Of a DNA stretch of 64,000 bases, positions 35,687 through 47,767 are shown piece after piece. Every line of letters starts with the position of its first letter. Positions within the stretch are counted from its first letter, which is position 1. The notes under the pieces were generated by a model. That model saw only the letters and a program-made list of their open reading frames with translations, did no database searches and was not told the origin of the DNA. The stretch comes from Sequoia sempervirens (Eukaryota; Streptophyta; Pinopsida; Cupressales; Cupressaceae): positions 704,035,360-704,099,359 of the forward strand of contig VDFB02270651.1 of the NCBI GenBank assembly GCA_007258455.2. The letters run 5' to 3'. The translations under genes and the position numbers were made by a program.

Positions 35687-36783
35687 TATTGGAAGTTTGG
35701 GAATTTTTCTTCATTGATGTAGCCTGGCAACATGAGCATAAGATGTACATACAAAGGTTGATTCATCTAGACTAGTGTTTTCATTGATGTCAATATTGTA
35801 GGAAGAAAATTTGGTGTCATTTCTACAATACTAACTATACTGGAAGTTGATCTATCAGAGGTTTAGTTAAGTGTTCTTTGCTAATGGTATTGTGGTCTAG
35901 TGCATCAATTTTTGGATCCACACTTCACTGCAAGAAGAGGTGTAACTAATCATATCATTATGATTGATGCATTCAACTATATTCAAGATTTCAAGAAGTT
36001 TTGTGATGTGTACTAAAGTTATCAATGACAGAGTTCAACTTTGTATACTAGAATCATCTCTCTATTCAGTATACCTGCATTGGAGATTCCACATTTCCTT
36101 GAGAAGGTTGTTTTGATGTTATGGTTCTAAAGGTAGTCTGTCTAATGTTGATGTAAAGAGAAACTGGAGTAATATCAAATTTGGAAGGTGTTTATTTTGA
36201 GAAGTGTGTGTATGATTGGAATTTTTGGTATTAGGTCCTATTCTTGGCCAACCTAATGCATGATACATGTTGAGAAGAATAGTTATACTTTGTGGATGTT
36301 AGTTGAATCTATTTTAGATCCATGCCGACTTGAAATTGAGTATTACACATTTTTCTTGGGAAAAACAATGTTTTTAAATCTTGTATGGTGTTGACAAGAG
36401 CTATTTTGTATTTTTTGTTTACATCTAATTAAACCAACCTAATTGATGTGTGCAATGTATTTGGGTATATATATGAGATATTTTGGAATTGTAAAGGTGT
36501 GTGGGTTTATGAGAGATAAGTGGATGTGTGAAAATAAATGACATATCAGATATGAGTGGTGTTTAGTGGTAGAAGTTCAAAATGAAAGTAGAGTTGTTGA
36601 GTGACTGCTAAGTAGGGTAGTACTTCATATTCAGAGCTTCAAAAGAACTAAAATACAATAAAAGATAGGTGCACTTTGTATCAGTTCATATTTTGGCAGT
36701 GAGCCATACCATTTTGTATTGTACTTAACTATGGTTGTGATCCTTTAAAGGATAGTGTGTCCTAGAAGTGAGCCCCTATAATA
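35687..36783 (+). repeat. element C 5' LTR, first part
   Basis: Matches 53440 onward. Begins TATTGG where the 3' LTR has TGTTGG (C-to-T on the other strand). Continues after element B at 38675-38902; total about 1,325 bp against 1,330 bp for the 3' LTR. Confidence 0.88.
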
Positions 36784-37236
36784 TGTTGAGATTATGGATG
36801 CATAGGGTCCTTGAAGCTGCAGTCTTCAATGGAGGAGCTTTCCCAAGAAACATAATCAACCACAAAGAAATTTTTTCAACTAGGCATGTACAATGGAGAT
36901 TCTATTATTAATCTACATTATGAAATTGGATTGATTACAAATGTACAAGTTGCCTGATTATATAGGCAAGAGAGAAAACCTAAGATGCATGAGATGTTGC
37001 CATGTGTCATGATCTAACAACATGTGACAACATGTGAACCCTATCTAGGAAATTATTAAATGTTGAGATAAGTTCTAGAAGGACAACTCATCTTCTAGAA
37101 GGAATCTTATCCCTACAAACATGGAAGGGAATATTACCCCATTATTAAATGATTTATTAAAATCTAACCTAGGACTAAATGATGCATGACCTAAGTTAAC
37201 TTATGCTAGTGTAATAATTAATTAATTACACTAACA
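36784..37236 (-). repeat. element B 3' LTR
   Basis: 453 bp; few differences from 38214-38669, several of them C/T at CAG or CTG sites (for example GCTGCAGTC against GCTATAGTC). Confidence 0.92.
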
Positions 37237-38213
37237 GCCCCCCATAAGTTCAAATTAGGGAGGAAAATGTAATGATTATGCAGAGATGATGATGATGGTG
37301 GTGGGTCCCGGCTATGAGGCCATGTAAGGTACTCATGTACATGATAAAGATGCATAAAATCTCCCACAACCGCATAAAAGGGGAAAACCCAGTGTGAACA
37401 AAACCCCTCTCCAAAAAGGAGATGAAAAAGGAAAAAATGTGAGATAGGATGGGAAGGATGGAGGACTCCCAAATACCCCCCAAGGACACCATCCGTCACA
37501 TGGATACAATACAATATCCCCCCATAGGGAGGAAAGAGAGAGACAATATATCCCCCCAGAAGATGTGATCACCTATAGGAATGGTAAGTGTCTGAAGACA
37601 AAACATGATCCAATGTCAACAAACAACTTGTCGCCCTTTCAGAAGAAACAAAACCAAGTGCAAGTGCAATGATGCTTCCCATTTCAGATAGGAATTGAAG
37701 GAAGGAAGGATGTAGGTGCATGCCAATGATGTCTCTGAACTCTGCTCAAATGTATCCATGCCTGATGATGAAGATGCCACAATCAATGAAGAGTGTGACA
37801 AACCAGGACAATGCAGAAACTGATGCTGAACAATATCCAAAGACTAAGATATGATGAATGTGATGGAGAATTGATAGCCCCCCCCTGAATGAAGTGTCCT
37901 TAAAACCATTTAAAGAAGTTTGAATCAAATCCAATGGTAGATGTTGAAGAAATCTCAAGTCCTAAATGGAATGATAGGGAAGAAGTCTCGGATATGAAAT
38001 ATTTGAATAGAGGAGTGATATCCCCTCAAGAATTTCCTCCAAACCTATAGAAGTAGTCAAGTCAATGATACCTGAAACAAAGCCATCCTGTGATTTCAAG
38101 TATGGAAAATAGAATGTGTCTTGATGAATGATGGTGATGGAAGCCTTAATCAATGAATCTGTAAAAGGAATCACTAATATAGGTCCCAGGATCAGAACCT
38201 GGCTCTGATACCA

Positions 38214-38669
38214 TGTTGAGATTATGGATGCACAGGGTCCTTGAAGCTATAGTCTTCAATGGAGGACCTTTTCTAGGAAATATATTAATCAGCCACAAAG
38301 AAAGTGTTGCAACTAGGCATGCACAATGGAGATTCTATTATTGATCTACATTATGAAATTGGATTGATTACAAATGTACAAGTTGCTTGATTAGATAGGC
38401 AAGAGAGAAAACCTAAGATGCATGAGATGTTGCCATGTGTCATGATCTAACAACATGTGACAACATGTGAACCCTATCTAGGAAATTATCAAATGTTGAG
38501 ATAAGTTCTAGAAGGACAACTCATCTTCTAGAAGGAATCTCATCCCTAAAAACATGGAAGGGAATATTACCCCATTATTAAATGATTTATTAAAATCTAA
38601 CCTAGGACTAAATGATGCATGACCTAAGTTAACTTATGCTAGTATAATAATTAATTAATTACACTAACA
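38214..38669 (-). repeat. element B 5' LTR
   Basis: 456 bp; preceded on the plus strand by GGCTCTGATACCA, the reverse complement of the primer-binding site. Confidence 0.92.
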
Positions 38670-38674
38670 TAATA

Positions 38675-38902
38675 TACTATATTCGGATATAATATATTGT
38701 GAGCTAATCCTCATCATGGTTTTTCCCATTTTGGGTTTTCCATGTAAAAATCATGGTGTTCATGTGTTATGTGGATTTGTGGATATTTCATGCTTTTATT
38801 TCCTATTATAGTTAATATGCTTTGGTGATTACATTTTATATGTTCAAAAATTCTAATAGAATAATGATTGACCTCCCCTCTCAGTATTCTAAATGTTCAA
38901 CA
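38675..38902 (+). repeat. element C 5' LTR, second part
   Basis: Right-hand remainder of the split LTR, ending TGTTCAACA; matches the end of 53440-54769. Confidence 0.88.
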
Positions 38903-38904
38903 AT

Positions 38905-38915
38905 TGGTATCAGAG
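38905..38915 (+). promoter_or_regulatory. element C primer-binding site
   Basis: TGGTATCAGAG, two bases after the LTR; initiator Met tRNA type. Confidence 0.85.
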
Positions 38916-38972
38916 AAAGGTTCCTTGGAGAAAATCCCAACATCTTGATGAAGATCTTGGAAGTTTGAACCC

Positions 38973-39951
38973 ATGAATAAAAAGAAATGTCATGTTACTC
39001 TAGAAGAAATTTTTGCAATTGAATATTTAGAAGATTACCACATGCTTGACAAAGAAGAACTAAAAGCTGCTCTTGAGGATCTTGATAGAGTTGAAACTGA
39101 GAACAAAAACTTGAAGGAAAGACTAGGAGAGGCAAATGAATGCATCAAGAAACTAAGAGAACAAATCAAGAATTTCAAAGAAAGGTAGAGAGAAGTCAAT
39201 GATCTATTGAAGAAATCAAATGAGGAAATCACTAGACTAAAGGTACAAGTGGAAGAAAAGAAAAGAATTGAAGATTGTCAGAAAGTTGAAATTCAGAGAA
39301 AGATTGATGAATGTACAAAGCTTGAACAAGAAGTGGTAACCCTAAGGTCTGACTTGGAGAAAGCAAGAATACATGAGGATAAATTAAAAATAACTACTAC
39401 AATGCTTGATGAAAAACTTGTAATTCAAAAACCCTTTAAAGACAAAGGTGGTTTGGGACTTGAAGAAGGACAAATTTCAAAGGAAAATATGACATCTACC
39501 AAGGTTGACAATCAAAAGAAGATGCAAGGCAATAGGAGAAAGTTTAGAAATCAAAGATAGAATAATTCCTATCAAAAAACCAAATGCACAAAGGTACCCA
39601 TCTTTCAATGGTATTTGTTTTTCATGCAATAAATATGGACATAAAGCAAGAGAATGTAGGAGTAGAATGAATTAGAATGTTGGATTCTTCTTTGGACAAT
39701 GTTTTGCATGCAAGAAATTTGGACATAGAAGCATTAAGTGCAGAAGTTAGATGATGAATAGATACAATACAAGGAGAATGTTCCAATATTTTAATGGCTA
39801 CTATTATACATGCAATGTATTTGGATATAAGGCTAACCAATGCAGATCAAGAGTGAATAGAAGTCAGTTTGGTCAAAAAAATGTTGTATGCTACTTTTGC
39901 AATAAACCCAGACATATTTCAAAATTTTGTAGAAGAAAGAATAGAAGATAG
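38973..39951 (+). pseudogene. element C gag-like protein: coiled coil and zinc knuckles
   Basis: From MNKKKCHVTLEEIFAIEYLE a long charged coiled coil runs to about 39400 (TENKNLKERLGEANECIKK; EEITRLKVQVEEKKRIE). A basic linker and four CCHC knuckle copies follow: CFSCNKYGHKAREC (about 39615), CFACKKFGHRSIKC (about 39703), a decayed YTCNVFGYKANQC (about 39806) and CYFCNKPRHISKFC (about 39890). No capsid domain precedes the coiled coil. Interruptions are few. Element D carries the same layout at 55920-56860. Confidence 0.75.
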
Positions 39952-39999
39952 CATAATCTAGTAAAGAGGAATGAACTTGTTGATCCTAATGAGGTTAAT

Positions 40000-41998
40000 A
40001 AGGAAATGGAAAAAATATGGCGAAAGAAAAATGAATCTAGAATAGAGATGAATCGGGAAATAAAATGCATTTGTACCTACCTCCAATACAGATAATTCTT
40101 TTGGAAAGTAAGCCCATGCAATAGCTTAGGGGGAGAAATAACATAAAAATTCTTAAAATCCCCTGAAATACCAGGTGTCAAGTCATGACACAAAGATATT
40201 TCTTGGAAAATGAATTTCTAAAGCTATTGAAAAATGTTGTGGAAGGAAACATTGTGATGTGGAAGTTTGTAGAGAAACTATAGATTAAATATGGATACAA
40301 AGGCTCAAAGTTTGACAGCTTTTTTGCAGCATTTATTGCTGACACATTTATTGATATGGGTCAAATCATGGAGTTTAAAAACATATTTGAGAAGAAAAAT
40401 TAATTTGATGCGAAGGAAATGCAAATTGAAGAAGAGGAAGTGGATTCAAGGCATGTTTCAGAAGCCAAACATCAAAACCCTATTCTTCGCTAGAGAAAAT
40501 TCAAGAGGTATTTTTCTTACACAATTCTTTTCTAAAATTTTCATTTTTAATGCAATGGATGGTTTGAAGGTAGTGAATGTTTTAGACAATCTGTAAATTA
40601 AAATAAAGAGGTGTTCTTTGAAAAATATGTCAGAAGATTCAACAAGTGCATTTTCTAGCATTCCCGTTAGATTTTTTCCTACTGAAGATATTTATGCATA
40701 CATTTACATAAAAATAGAGGAAATGTCACCTATTCAATTTAGTATTTTTTTGAAAAGTGAATTGGAAGAAAACTATGATGCATACAAAATCCTCGTGGAA
40801 AAGAAATTGAATGTATGGAAAAATTTCCACTGTTTGAATTCGACAAGTACATTTGAATTGCATTAAGCAAGATTCATGATGAATCTATTTGGATTGATGA
40901 TGCACACTCAATAACTAGAGAAGCTATAAGGGATGTGACTAGTTTTTGGTCCTCCCAACTAGTTCCAATGCAAAAGTCTATTGATGATCAAGAATTAATA
41001 GAAAATACTGGTCTAACTCTTGGAGGAAAAGAACTTGTTTTGAGTACAATTAAAAAGTCAACTATCCAGTGAATGTTGCAATGCTTATTACATGGATTTT
41101 GTATGCATCTAGAAATTCCAAAGGACCCCAACATAATAGATTTAGAAGAAATGTCTATGACTGAAGCCTTGAATATTACAAAAATAACAAGAAAGAAGAG
41201 AAAAAGTGTTGCTATTAAGCGAGAGATCACAAAATAAGAAGGAAGTCAACTTGAGGTAACCCAAGATGAGCATGAAAGTGAAAACATAAAAGACCTAGAT
41301 GAAACATTAAAAGATTTACAAGAAGTGATTCTTGGTGCTAACTTTAATTCATTTGTGTCCACTTTGGAAAATATCAGGAGTATGGTTGATTGATTGAAAG
41401 CATACATCTCCAGATTGAAAGAGAAAATAGGAAATGGGTTAGAACGAAGAACTATAGAAGAAAATCTAGAAGGAATTAGAAAAAAATGTATAGATGCACA
41501 CCACATAGTCTTGAAGGAATTGAAGGATGTTTAGGATTGTGAAGAAGAAGCTAAAGAGTTAATATCTTTCTATCTGAATTGGTCTAACTAGACATTAAAT
41601 GCAAAGAATGAAATAAGTCAGAATGTAATTTGGTTGAGCACTCAAGTAGATGTTTATAGCCTAGAAAATGATAGGGACAATCAACGATGGTCCTACATGC
41701 AATTGCAGGACAAATTATTTAGCTTACAAAGTCAAAGAGTAGAGGTAATCAAGAAGTATGTGGCACTTAGATATCTAGTAAAAATAAGGCACACTCTTAT
41801 ATCCAGTGCCCTTACTAGTACTGACAGTCTATCAGAAATAAATCTCGGCCCCAACACTAAGGAAGAAGGTATAGATTCTTTAACAAAGCTTTAATTACTA
41901 TACAAGGCTCTTGAACATGCAAAAGGTTCTTGGGAAGAAGGTAAAACTACATGGCAGGATATCCTAAAGAATCTTAAGGGATCTTCATCTTCAGGTTA
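40000..41998 (+). pseudogene. element C second ORF, unknown accessory protein
   Basis: Degenerate frame, readable from about 40300 to TAA near 41998. Segments include YIKIEEMSPIQFSIFLKSEL, HDESIWIDDAHSITREAIRD, IKDLDETLKDLQEVI and WSYMQLQDKLFSLQSQRVE. The C-terminal half is helical and Glu/Lys-rich. No RT, integrase or protease motif. The ITREAIRDVTSFW block recalls LIMKEVIKVITGLCSFGDLP in element D's second ORF, suggesting a common origin. Confidence 0.5.
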
Positions 41999-42049
41999 AT
42001 ATGTTCATACCCTTTTGATCATTTTTTTGATGCATACATGCATATATTC

Positions 42050-44237
42050 TATTGGGACTGTAAAAATCTGATGTTTTTACATATGTTTTCACTCTTAAAT
42101 TTCTAGATTTGGTCCTATCGTATGCATATTTCACCCATTTTTGCCATATTGTCCCATTGAATCTGTTGGGTCATGCATATTTTATATTCTAGTTCATTTT
42201 GGCATGGGTCTCCCATTGTCTCCACAAGCCACTATGTTTTTTTGCTAATATCTTTTGTTTTAGGTGTTTCAGTGTGACAGCATTTGGGTCTCTCTGATCC
42301 CTTTTTCTGCTAGCAAATGTTTTTTTCCTACCGGCAAGACATTTCTATTGTTTCGGTGACCATGGTGGCTTCTATCGGCATTTGTCTTGGCAATCAGGCT
42401 AGCATCTTGCCGAATTCTGGATGTCTCAACGATAGGTGCACTATGGGTCCCTTCGACATAGGTTAAAGGTTTTAGCAAGTGGTCTTAGCGAATACAATAT
42501 GTCTCACTGACTTCACATATGGGTTATCAACATCATGTCTCGGCGAGCCTTGCTTGTCTTACCAACTTTTGCATTGTGCTCACTTCTGCCCAACATAAGG
42601 TTTTGGTGATATCTCATAGTGAATTCAGTTTGTCTCACTGATGGAGCTTGAAGGGTTTCTTTATTGTGGCTTTAAGCGAGAAAGGATTTATGTCTCAGAG
42701 ATGTACAAAAGATGAAAGCAATATCGGTAGGAGTTAGCGATATCGGCACAAGGTTTCAGCGAGTGACCTCCGGTCTCGCCGATGAAAAACATGTAGATCC
42801 TTGTCAGCATAGGTGTTGTCTTGTCTCGGTGATGCGGGGACAATTGAAGACCTTCGGTGAAGCATTGGATAATCTACAAGAGGTCTCTCCGATCGATGGA
42901 AGCTATAGCGATATACATGATGGGCTCATCAGCGAGAGGAAATTTAAGTCATAGCAACACGCGAAAGGTAAAGGTGCTCTCGGGAAAACATAAAGGGATC
43001 TACAGGATGTCTACATGACCCAAATGAGCTACAGCGAATATGAACGAGGCTAAAGGAGTTCATCAACGAGAGATATCCATCTGTCTCAGTGACAGGAAAG
43101 CACAAAAGGAAAAGTTTATTTCAGTGCAACATAATTGAAGTCTGTATGACATCTCCCCAAGAGCGATAAGTCACAGTGATAGTAGAATGCACACAGGATG
43201 TCTAACGATTGAATTGCCTTCGGCAGGATGATATATGGTGTCTCACTGTCTGTTCACAGGTGATTAACAAAAATACAAAACATTGAGGCTAACATGTATA
43301 TGCCTGAGAGCAGTTGTTTGCCAGCTCGATTGGAGCCTAATTTTTTTTGCTAAGCTGACATGTTCTCTCATTTTAGCATTTTATCCAAATGCTTGTGTAT
43401 AAATAAGCATTATTGCAATTGTAATTATCATGAGCTATTAGTTATTTAATATACAGTAGGCAATTTCTGATGGATACAGTACTATAAAATCATCAGATCA
43501 GAGACTATGATGCATGTTTTCAAATCGGAAGTATTTATGAAAGTCAATTGATGTTGCTGCACATTTTTGGTCTTAATTATCTGTTGAATTTGATGAAAGT
43601 ATGGCTAAGCTGTCTCCAAGATGGATTCTTTATGGTTGTTTAAATTAATATGACAAGTTTGTATTTGATTTATCAGTACACATTTGTTGTACTTGTGTGA
43701 TTGATTGATTGGTTCTTTCAAGTAAAGACTAAATCCTTTTAGTTAATCACAGTAATTAGAGAGATTCAATTGGATTATTCAAGTAGAGCTTAGTAGTCAT
43801 AGTTTTGCATGTTTATACAAGTTGTAAATAGAATATATGCTAGATAATTTGAGTTTTCTCTAGAAAGTGTTGGTCATTTGATTTCATTTGACTCTGCATA
43901 CCTAATAAGGCAATGGTCTCTGCATTTTATCATTTTAAATTCATTCATTCTCTTTACATCTTTTAAAATTGAGCATTTTAGAATCTAGACCAAAGTATTG
44001 TTACCATTTTCAAGTTGAATTATAATTGTTCACTCCCATCTACCATTGTGAACAACTTGTTATAAGAAGATTGATTACAAGTTAAGTCTGCATTATTCAG
44101 AGAGGTACACCCACCCAGGTTTTGCAGCACCTAAAGAGTAGAAGGTTGAATTCTTCCAACCTTGTCTGTTACCTTGAAGCATATCAAGAGATTAGCAGCC
44201 TCTTGAGGCATCTTTCTTGCATTTTTGAGAGCTAACA
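42050..44237 (+). repeat. element E 5' LTR
   Basis: Begins TATTGGGACTG and ends GAGAGCTAACA. The start is TA rather than TG in both LTRs, as defined by the exact TSD. U3 holds many GTCTC(A/G)(C/G)(C/T)GA-like motifs (42420-43260). Confidence 0.9.
43396..43406 (+). promoter_or_regulatory. TATA box of E 5' LTR
   Basis: TGTATAAATAAG, about 840 bp before the LTR end; the same sequence is at about 52311 in the 3' LTR. Confidence 0.7.
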
Positions 44238-44240
44238 AAT

Positions 44241-44260
44241 TGGCGACTCCGCTAGGGAAC
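44241..44260 (+). promoter_or_regulatory. element E primer-binding site
   Basis: TGGCGACTCCGCTAGGGAAC, three bases after the LTR. It is of the TGGCGACTCCGCTGGGGA-like type found in plant Tat elements. Confidence 0.85.
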
Positions 44261-44393
44261 AATCAGAATCAAAGCTTGAACTATAGAGTCAGAAATATTG
44301 AATAAACTCCGTTGGGAACTAGAAGTATTAGATTTTTTTATTTTTGATAAAAGTGAGTGGCGACTTTAACAGAAATATTTGCATCTATTCATC

Positions 44394-46100
44394 ATGAATG
44401 GAAGAAGATCTCAGTACAAGGGAGGTCATACCAGAGGTCCTGTTGGTAGCAGTAAATGGACACATAGGGATGATAGAGCTGATAAGGAAAAAGAAAAAGG
44501 TGAGGACATGTGCATAACAAACAAAGGTAAGGCACCAAGAGCACATTGTGAAATGTATAATGGCTATGATACATGGAGAGATGATTCAAGTGCAGAACTT
44601 TGTACTCTAGAAGATCAAATAAATACTTTTCCTTTTCTTGATCCTCAAAAATAGGCTGAGTTTGAAGCTGGATTAGAAGTTGAACGGATCAAAATTCAAC
44701 ATGAATATGATCAGAGGATGGAGGGTAATCACCAAACTCGTAGAGGAAACCATGAGCTCTCAATTTCTAATGAAGTAAAAGCACAGTTGGAACTAAAGTA
44801 TTTTCTGCCTCATAAGTAGGGTGATCATGGCGCAGGGCCTTCCAATCAACAAAATGCTCCTCACAATCAGATAGGGAATCACTACAAGCAGCCAAATTGT
44901 CCACCTCACATTCCTACATAGCATATAGGTATGTATCCACCTCCTGGTCAGAATTATATCCCACATCATAATGCACAATACAATAATCACATGCATTAGT
45001 ATCAGCATCTGCCTATTCCTCCCCCTCCCTAGCATATAACCATGATCAGACAGTTCGATTTAGTTGGTTTTCAGTTATATCCTTACCCTATGGATAACAG
45101 TTGGAGGAATATGGTGCCCAAATTTATAGGGAGTAATGCAATCACAACTGAGGAACATTTAAGGAGTTTTAATGTTTTCATTCAGGACATAGACATGCCT
45201 TATGAAGATTTACACATGAAGTTGTTCATGATGTCACTTCTTGAAGATGCTAGGGATTGGTTCAATAGCCTGCTAGCATTCTCAATTAATTCTTTCCAAG
45301 CATTTCAATACAAATTCATAGAACAATACGAGAATGAAAATGCTCCAGATGCAGCTCTTCATGAATTAATGAGAATTCAAAAAAATCAGAATGATTCAAT
45401 TTATGATTTCAACCGAAAATTCAACAAGCTGCATACTAAAGTTCCTCCTAGATCAAGGTTGCCAGATTTTGTTGCATTGAGTATTTATTTAAATGATTTT
45501 GATCCCAAGATAGGGTATGAACTAAGAAGTATATCTCCAAGAGATTTGGCTGAAGCACAAAAAATTGCATAGACAATTGAAAATAATAGGAAGGCTGCTG
45601 GTATAACTAATAAAAGAGACAACCCGAGGCCTCCTCAGCAAAATAATTATCAGTACAAACAAGAGAATATATATAGAAGTGAGAACAAAAATGAAAGGTT
45701 GAGGCTACATGATATGCCTTACAATAGAGATTAGAAAGATGGGAAACCTGTAACAGCCAGGCCAAGAAACAAAGAGACTCCTGATCCATTGAGCAAGAAA
45801 GGAACTTACATGGTGAGTAATAATTATTTTTGTGAAGTTTGTAATCAGCCACATTCTCTAGACTATTGTGTTTTATCTCAAAGGATGCAAGAAGAGGGAA
45901 TGTTGATGGAGAATAATGAAGAAGATCACAAAATTTACTTGACTTCGAATACTTTTTACCATGCTTAGGAAGGATATTCATCTTTAGAGACTGAAGGCTA
46001 TGAGTATGACGTTTCTAATCAGAAGTATAATGTCCATATGGCTGAACAACAAATTTTTTATGATTCTGATGAAGACTACACAGAGCCACATCTTGTTGAA
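44394..46100 (+). pseudogene. element E gag
   Basis: Starts at ATG 44394 (MNGRRSQYKGGHTRGPV). Capsid block 45042-45572 (RDWFNSLLAFSINSFQAF, FIEQYENEN, IYDFNRKFNKL), the Retrotrans_gag pattern. A knuckle-like FCEVCNQPHSLDYC (C-x2-C-x3-H-x4-C) lies at about 45836. All eight in-frame stops of this part (44652, 44817, 44919, 44997, 45030, 45570, 45732, 45966) are TAG. Confidence 0.88.
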
Positions 46101-46619
46101 ATGCCTGTTCAATGCAATGTAAGGAGACTCACTAAAGATGAAATGGAGAAAATAACTGTTGCAACAGTTGAGGATGCAAGGAGTAAATAGTGGTTGAGAA
46201 ACATAAAAGTGAATGAGCTGGATGGAGTTCCTAGGGGAATTTTTGTAAAAGATCAGAAGGAAACATAGGAAACTATAAAAAAGCCAAGGAACAAGCAGCA
46301 TGATCAAATTGAAAAGAAGCCTATCCAAGAGTAGAAAGTTGTAGAATTACACAAGAAAATGCAAAAGTCTGATCAACCTAGTAAAAAAGAAAAAGAAGAA
46401 AGCAAAGGAGAAGTGCCAGAACTGAAGAATATTGTTAAGATGAATAGCTCCTCTTTTGACTTTGTACAGGTGTTATCTTAGGTAAAAATGTATGTTCCAC
46501 TACTTGAATTGATGAAAAATAAGGAATACAGAGATAATGTTGTTCAATTGATTACAAATGGCAATGAAAAACATATGAATTCTGAAGAAGTCAATAGGTA
46601 GGAAAAGATAAATAATTCA

Positions 46620-47141
46620 GAGGTATGTTTAGGTGATGTTTTAACAACTTTCCCACAAGTGGATCCTTTCTTCACCACATTGCTTATAAATAATAAGTTG
46701 TTGAGGAATTGTATGATAGATTCTAGTGCTGCTATAAATATTATGCCAGTAGGTGTTATGAAGTAGCTGGGCTTGTGTGTTCATACATGTGAAGGGAAAT
46801 GCTATGCAATGGATAATAGACCTATACCTATGGTAGGCATTATGAGAGGTGTTGAAGTCAAACTAGTTGCTTATCCTTAGGTGGCTTATATTATAGATAT
46901 AACAGTGATTGATACTCCTCCTCAGTTTGGGATGCTTTTGTCAAGACACTGGATAGTAGCAGTTGGAGGAAATGTCCAGTTTGATTTATCTTATGCTACT
47001 ATTCCAGTGAATGGACAGGATGTCAAATTGTATAGACAACCAAGAATGCATCAACTTGTTGACTGTGTACCTCAAGATCAGATTAATTATTTTTGTGATG
47101 TTGATCTTGGAAGTTTTAAAATTGAACCAGCTCAACCATAA
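46620..47141 (+). pseudogene. element E aspartic protease
   Basis: Active-site block CMIDSSAAINIMPVGVM (usual DSGAAINxMP; Gly is Ser here), then VTVIDTPPQFGMLLSRHWI-like second half (46881-47141). TAG at 46764 and 46878, TAA at 47139. Confidence 0.8.
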
Positions 47142-47171
47142 TTAACCAATAGTGATCCAATTGAAAAGCAT

Positions 47172-47640
47172 GTGGCACAAAGCTGCAATGAAGTATGGAA
47201 GATGTATTTTGATGGAGCATGCATCCAAGAAGGTAATGGCACTGGGATTGTATTTATTTCACCTGAAGGTATTACTTTTAAATATTCATTTTTGTTAGCA
47301 TTTGAATGTACAAACAATGTGGCAGAGTATGAAGCTTTATTGACAGGCTTGTACATAGCTGTGAAACACAAGATTAAGTTGCTGGCTATTTTGGGTGATT
47401 CTGAGTTGGTTGTTTCACAAATCAAATCAAAATATGCAACAAAGCACAAAAGATTAAAACAATATAGGAATGTTGTATGAGATACAATTAAATTTTTTGA
47501 TGCTTTTTCAATTGAGTGGATTGACAGGTCAAAGAATATAATGGCTGATTTTTTAGCAAATGTGGCACTGAAAAGAGATGACATCACATTGGCTAGGGTA
47601 TCATAGATTGAGTTTAAGACAAGGCCTACAATACCTGATA
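47172..47640 (+). pseudogene. element E additional RNase H before RT
   Basis: MYFDGACIQEGNGTGIVF (first Asp), NNVAEYEALLTGLYIAVKH (Glu), LAILGDSELVVSQIKSK (Asp), and after a TGA (from CGA) at 47478, EWIDRSKNIMADFLANVAL. All catalytic acids are present. Same archaeal-type family and same place as 17824-18420 in element G. Confidence 0.85.
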
Positions 47641-47767
47641 ACATCTATAACTGGCAAGTTTTCAATGATGATATTGATCTTTTGAAATTCCTCAATTGTA
47701 TAGATCAGTATGAAACCCAAGAAATTGACTTCATTGCTTTTGTTGAAGAAGTGGATGGGAAGCAAAC

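Larger units (their letters stand above)
36784..38669 (-). mobile_element. element B: small non-autonomous copia-type element
   Basis: 1,886 bp, TSD TAATA (36779-36783 and 38670-38674). LTRs 36784-37236 and 38214-38669, TG...CA. Minus orientation: PBS TGGTATCAGAGCC (38201-38213) and polypurine tract CTTATGGGGGGC (37237-37248). The 977-bp interior has no pol or gag motif. Open minus-strand stretches (37962-38174, 37746-37958) are of unknown origin. It shares PBS-proximal and PPT-proximal sequence (GGGTCCCGGC...GAGGCCA) with element A, which could have supplied proteins in trans. Confidence 0.9.

Noticed and set aside
37218..38174. Minus-strand frames within element B as genes
   Set aside because: Short, low-complexity, and no recognisable domain; may be captured sequence but cannot be supported.
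42420..43260. Repeated GTCTC motif as a CRISPR-like or satellite array
   Set aside because: Units are short, variable and irregularly spaced, in LTRs of a plant element.
47132..47644. 170-codon minus-strand frame
   Set aside because: Antisense to the clear RNase H domain of element E.
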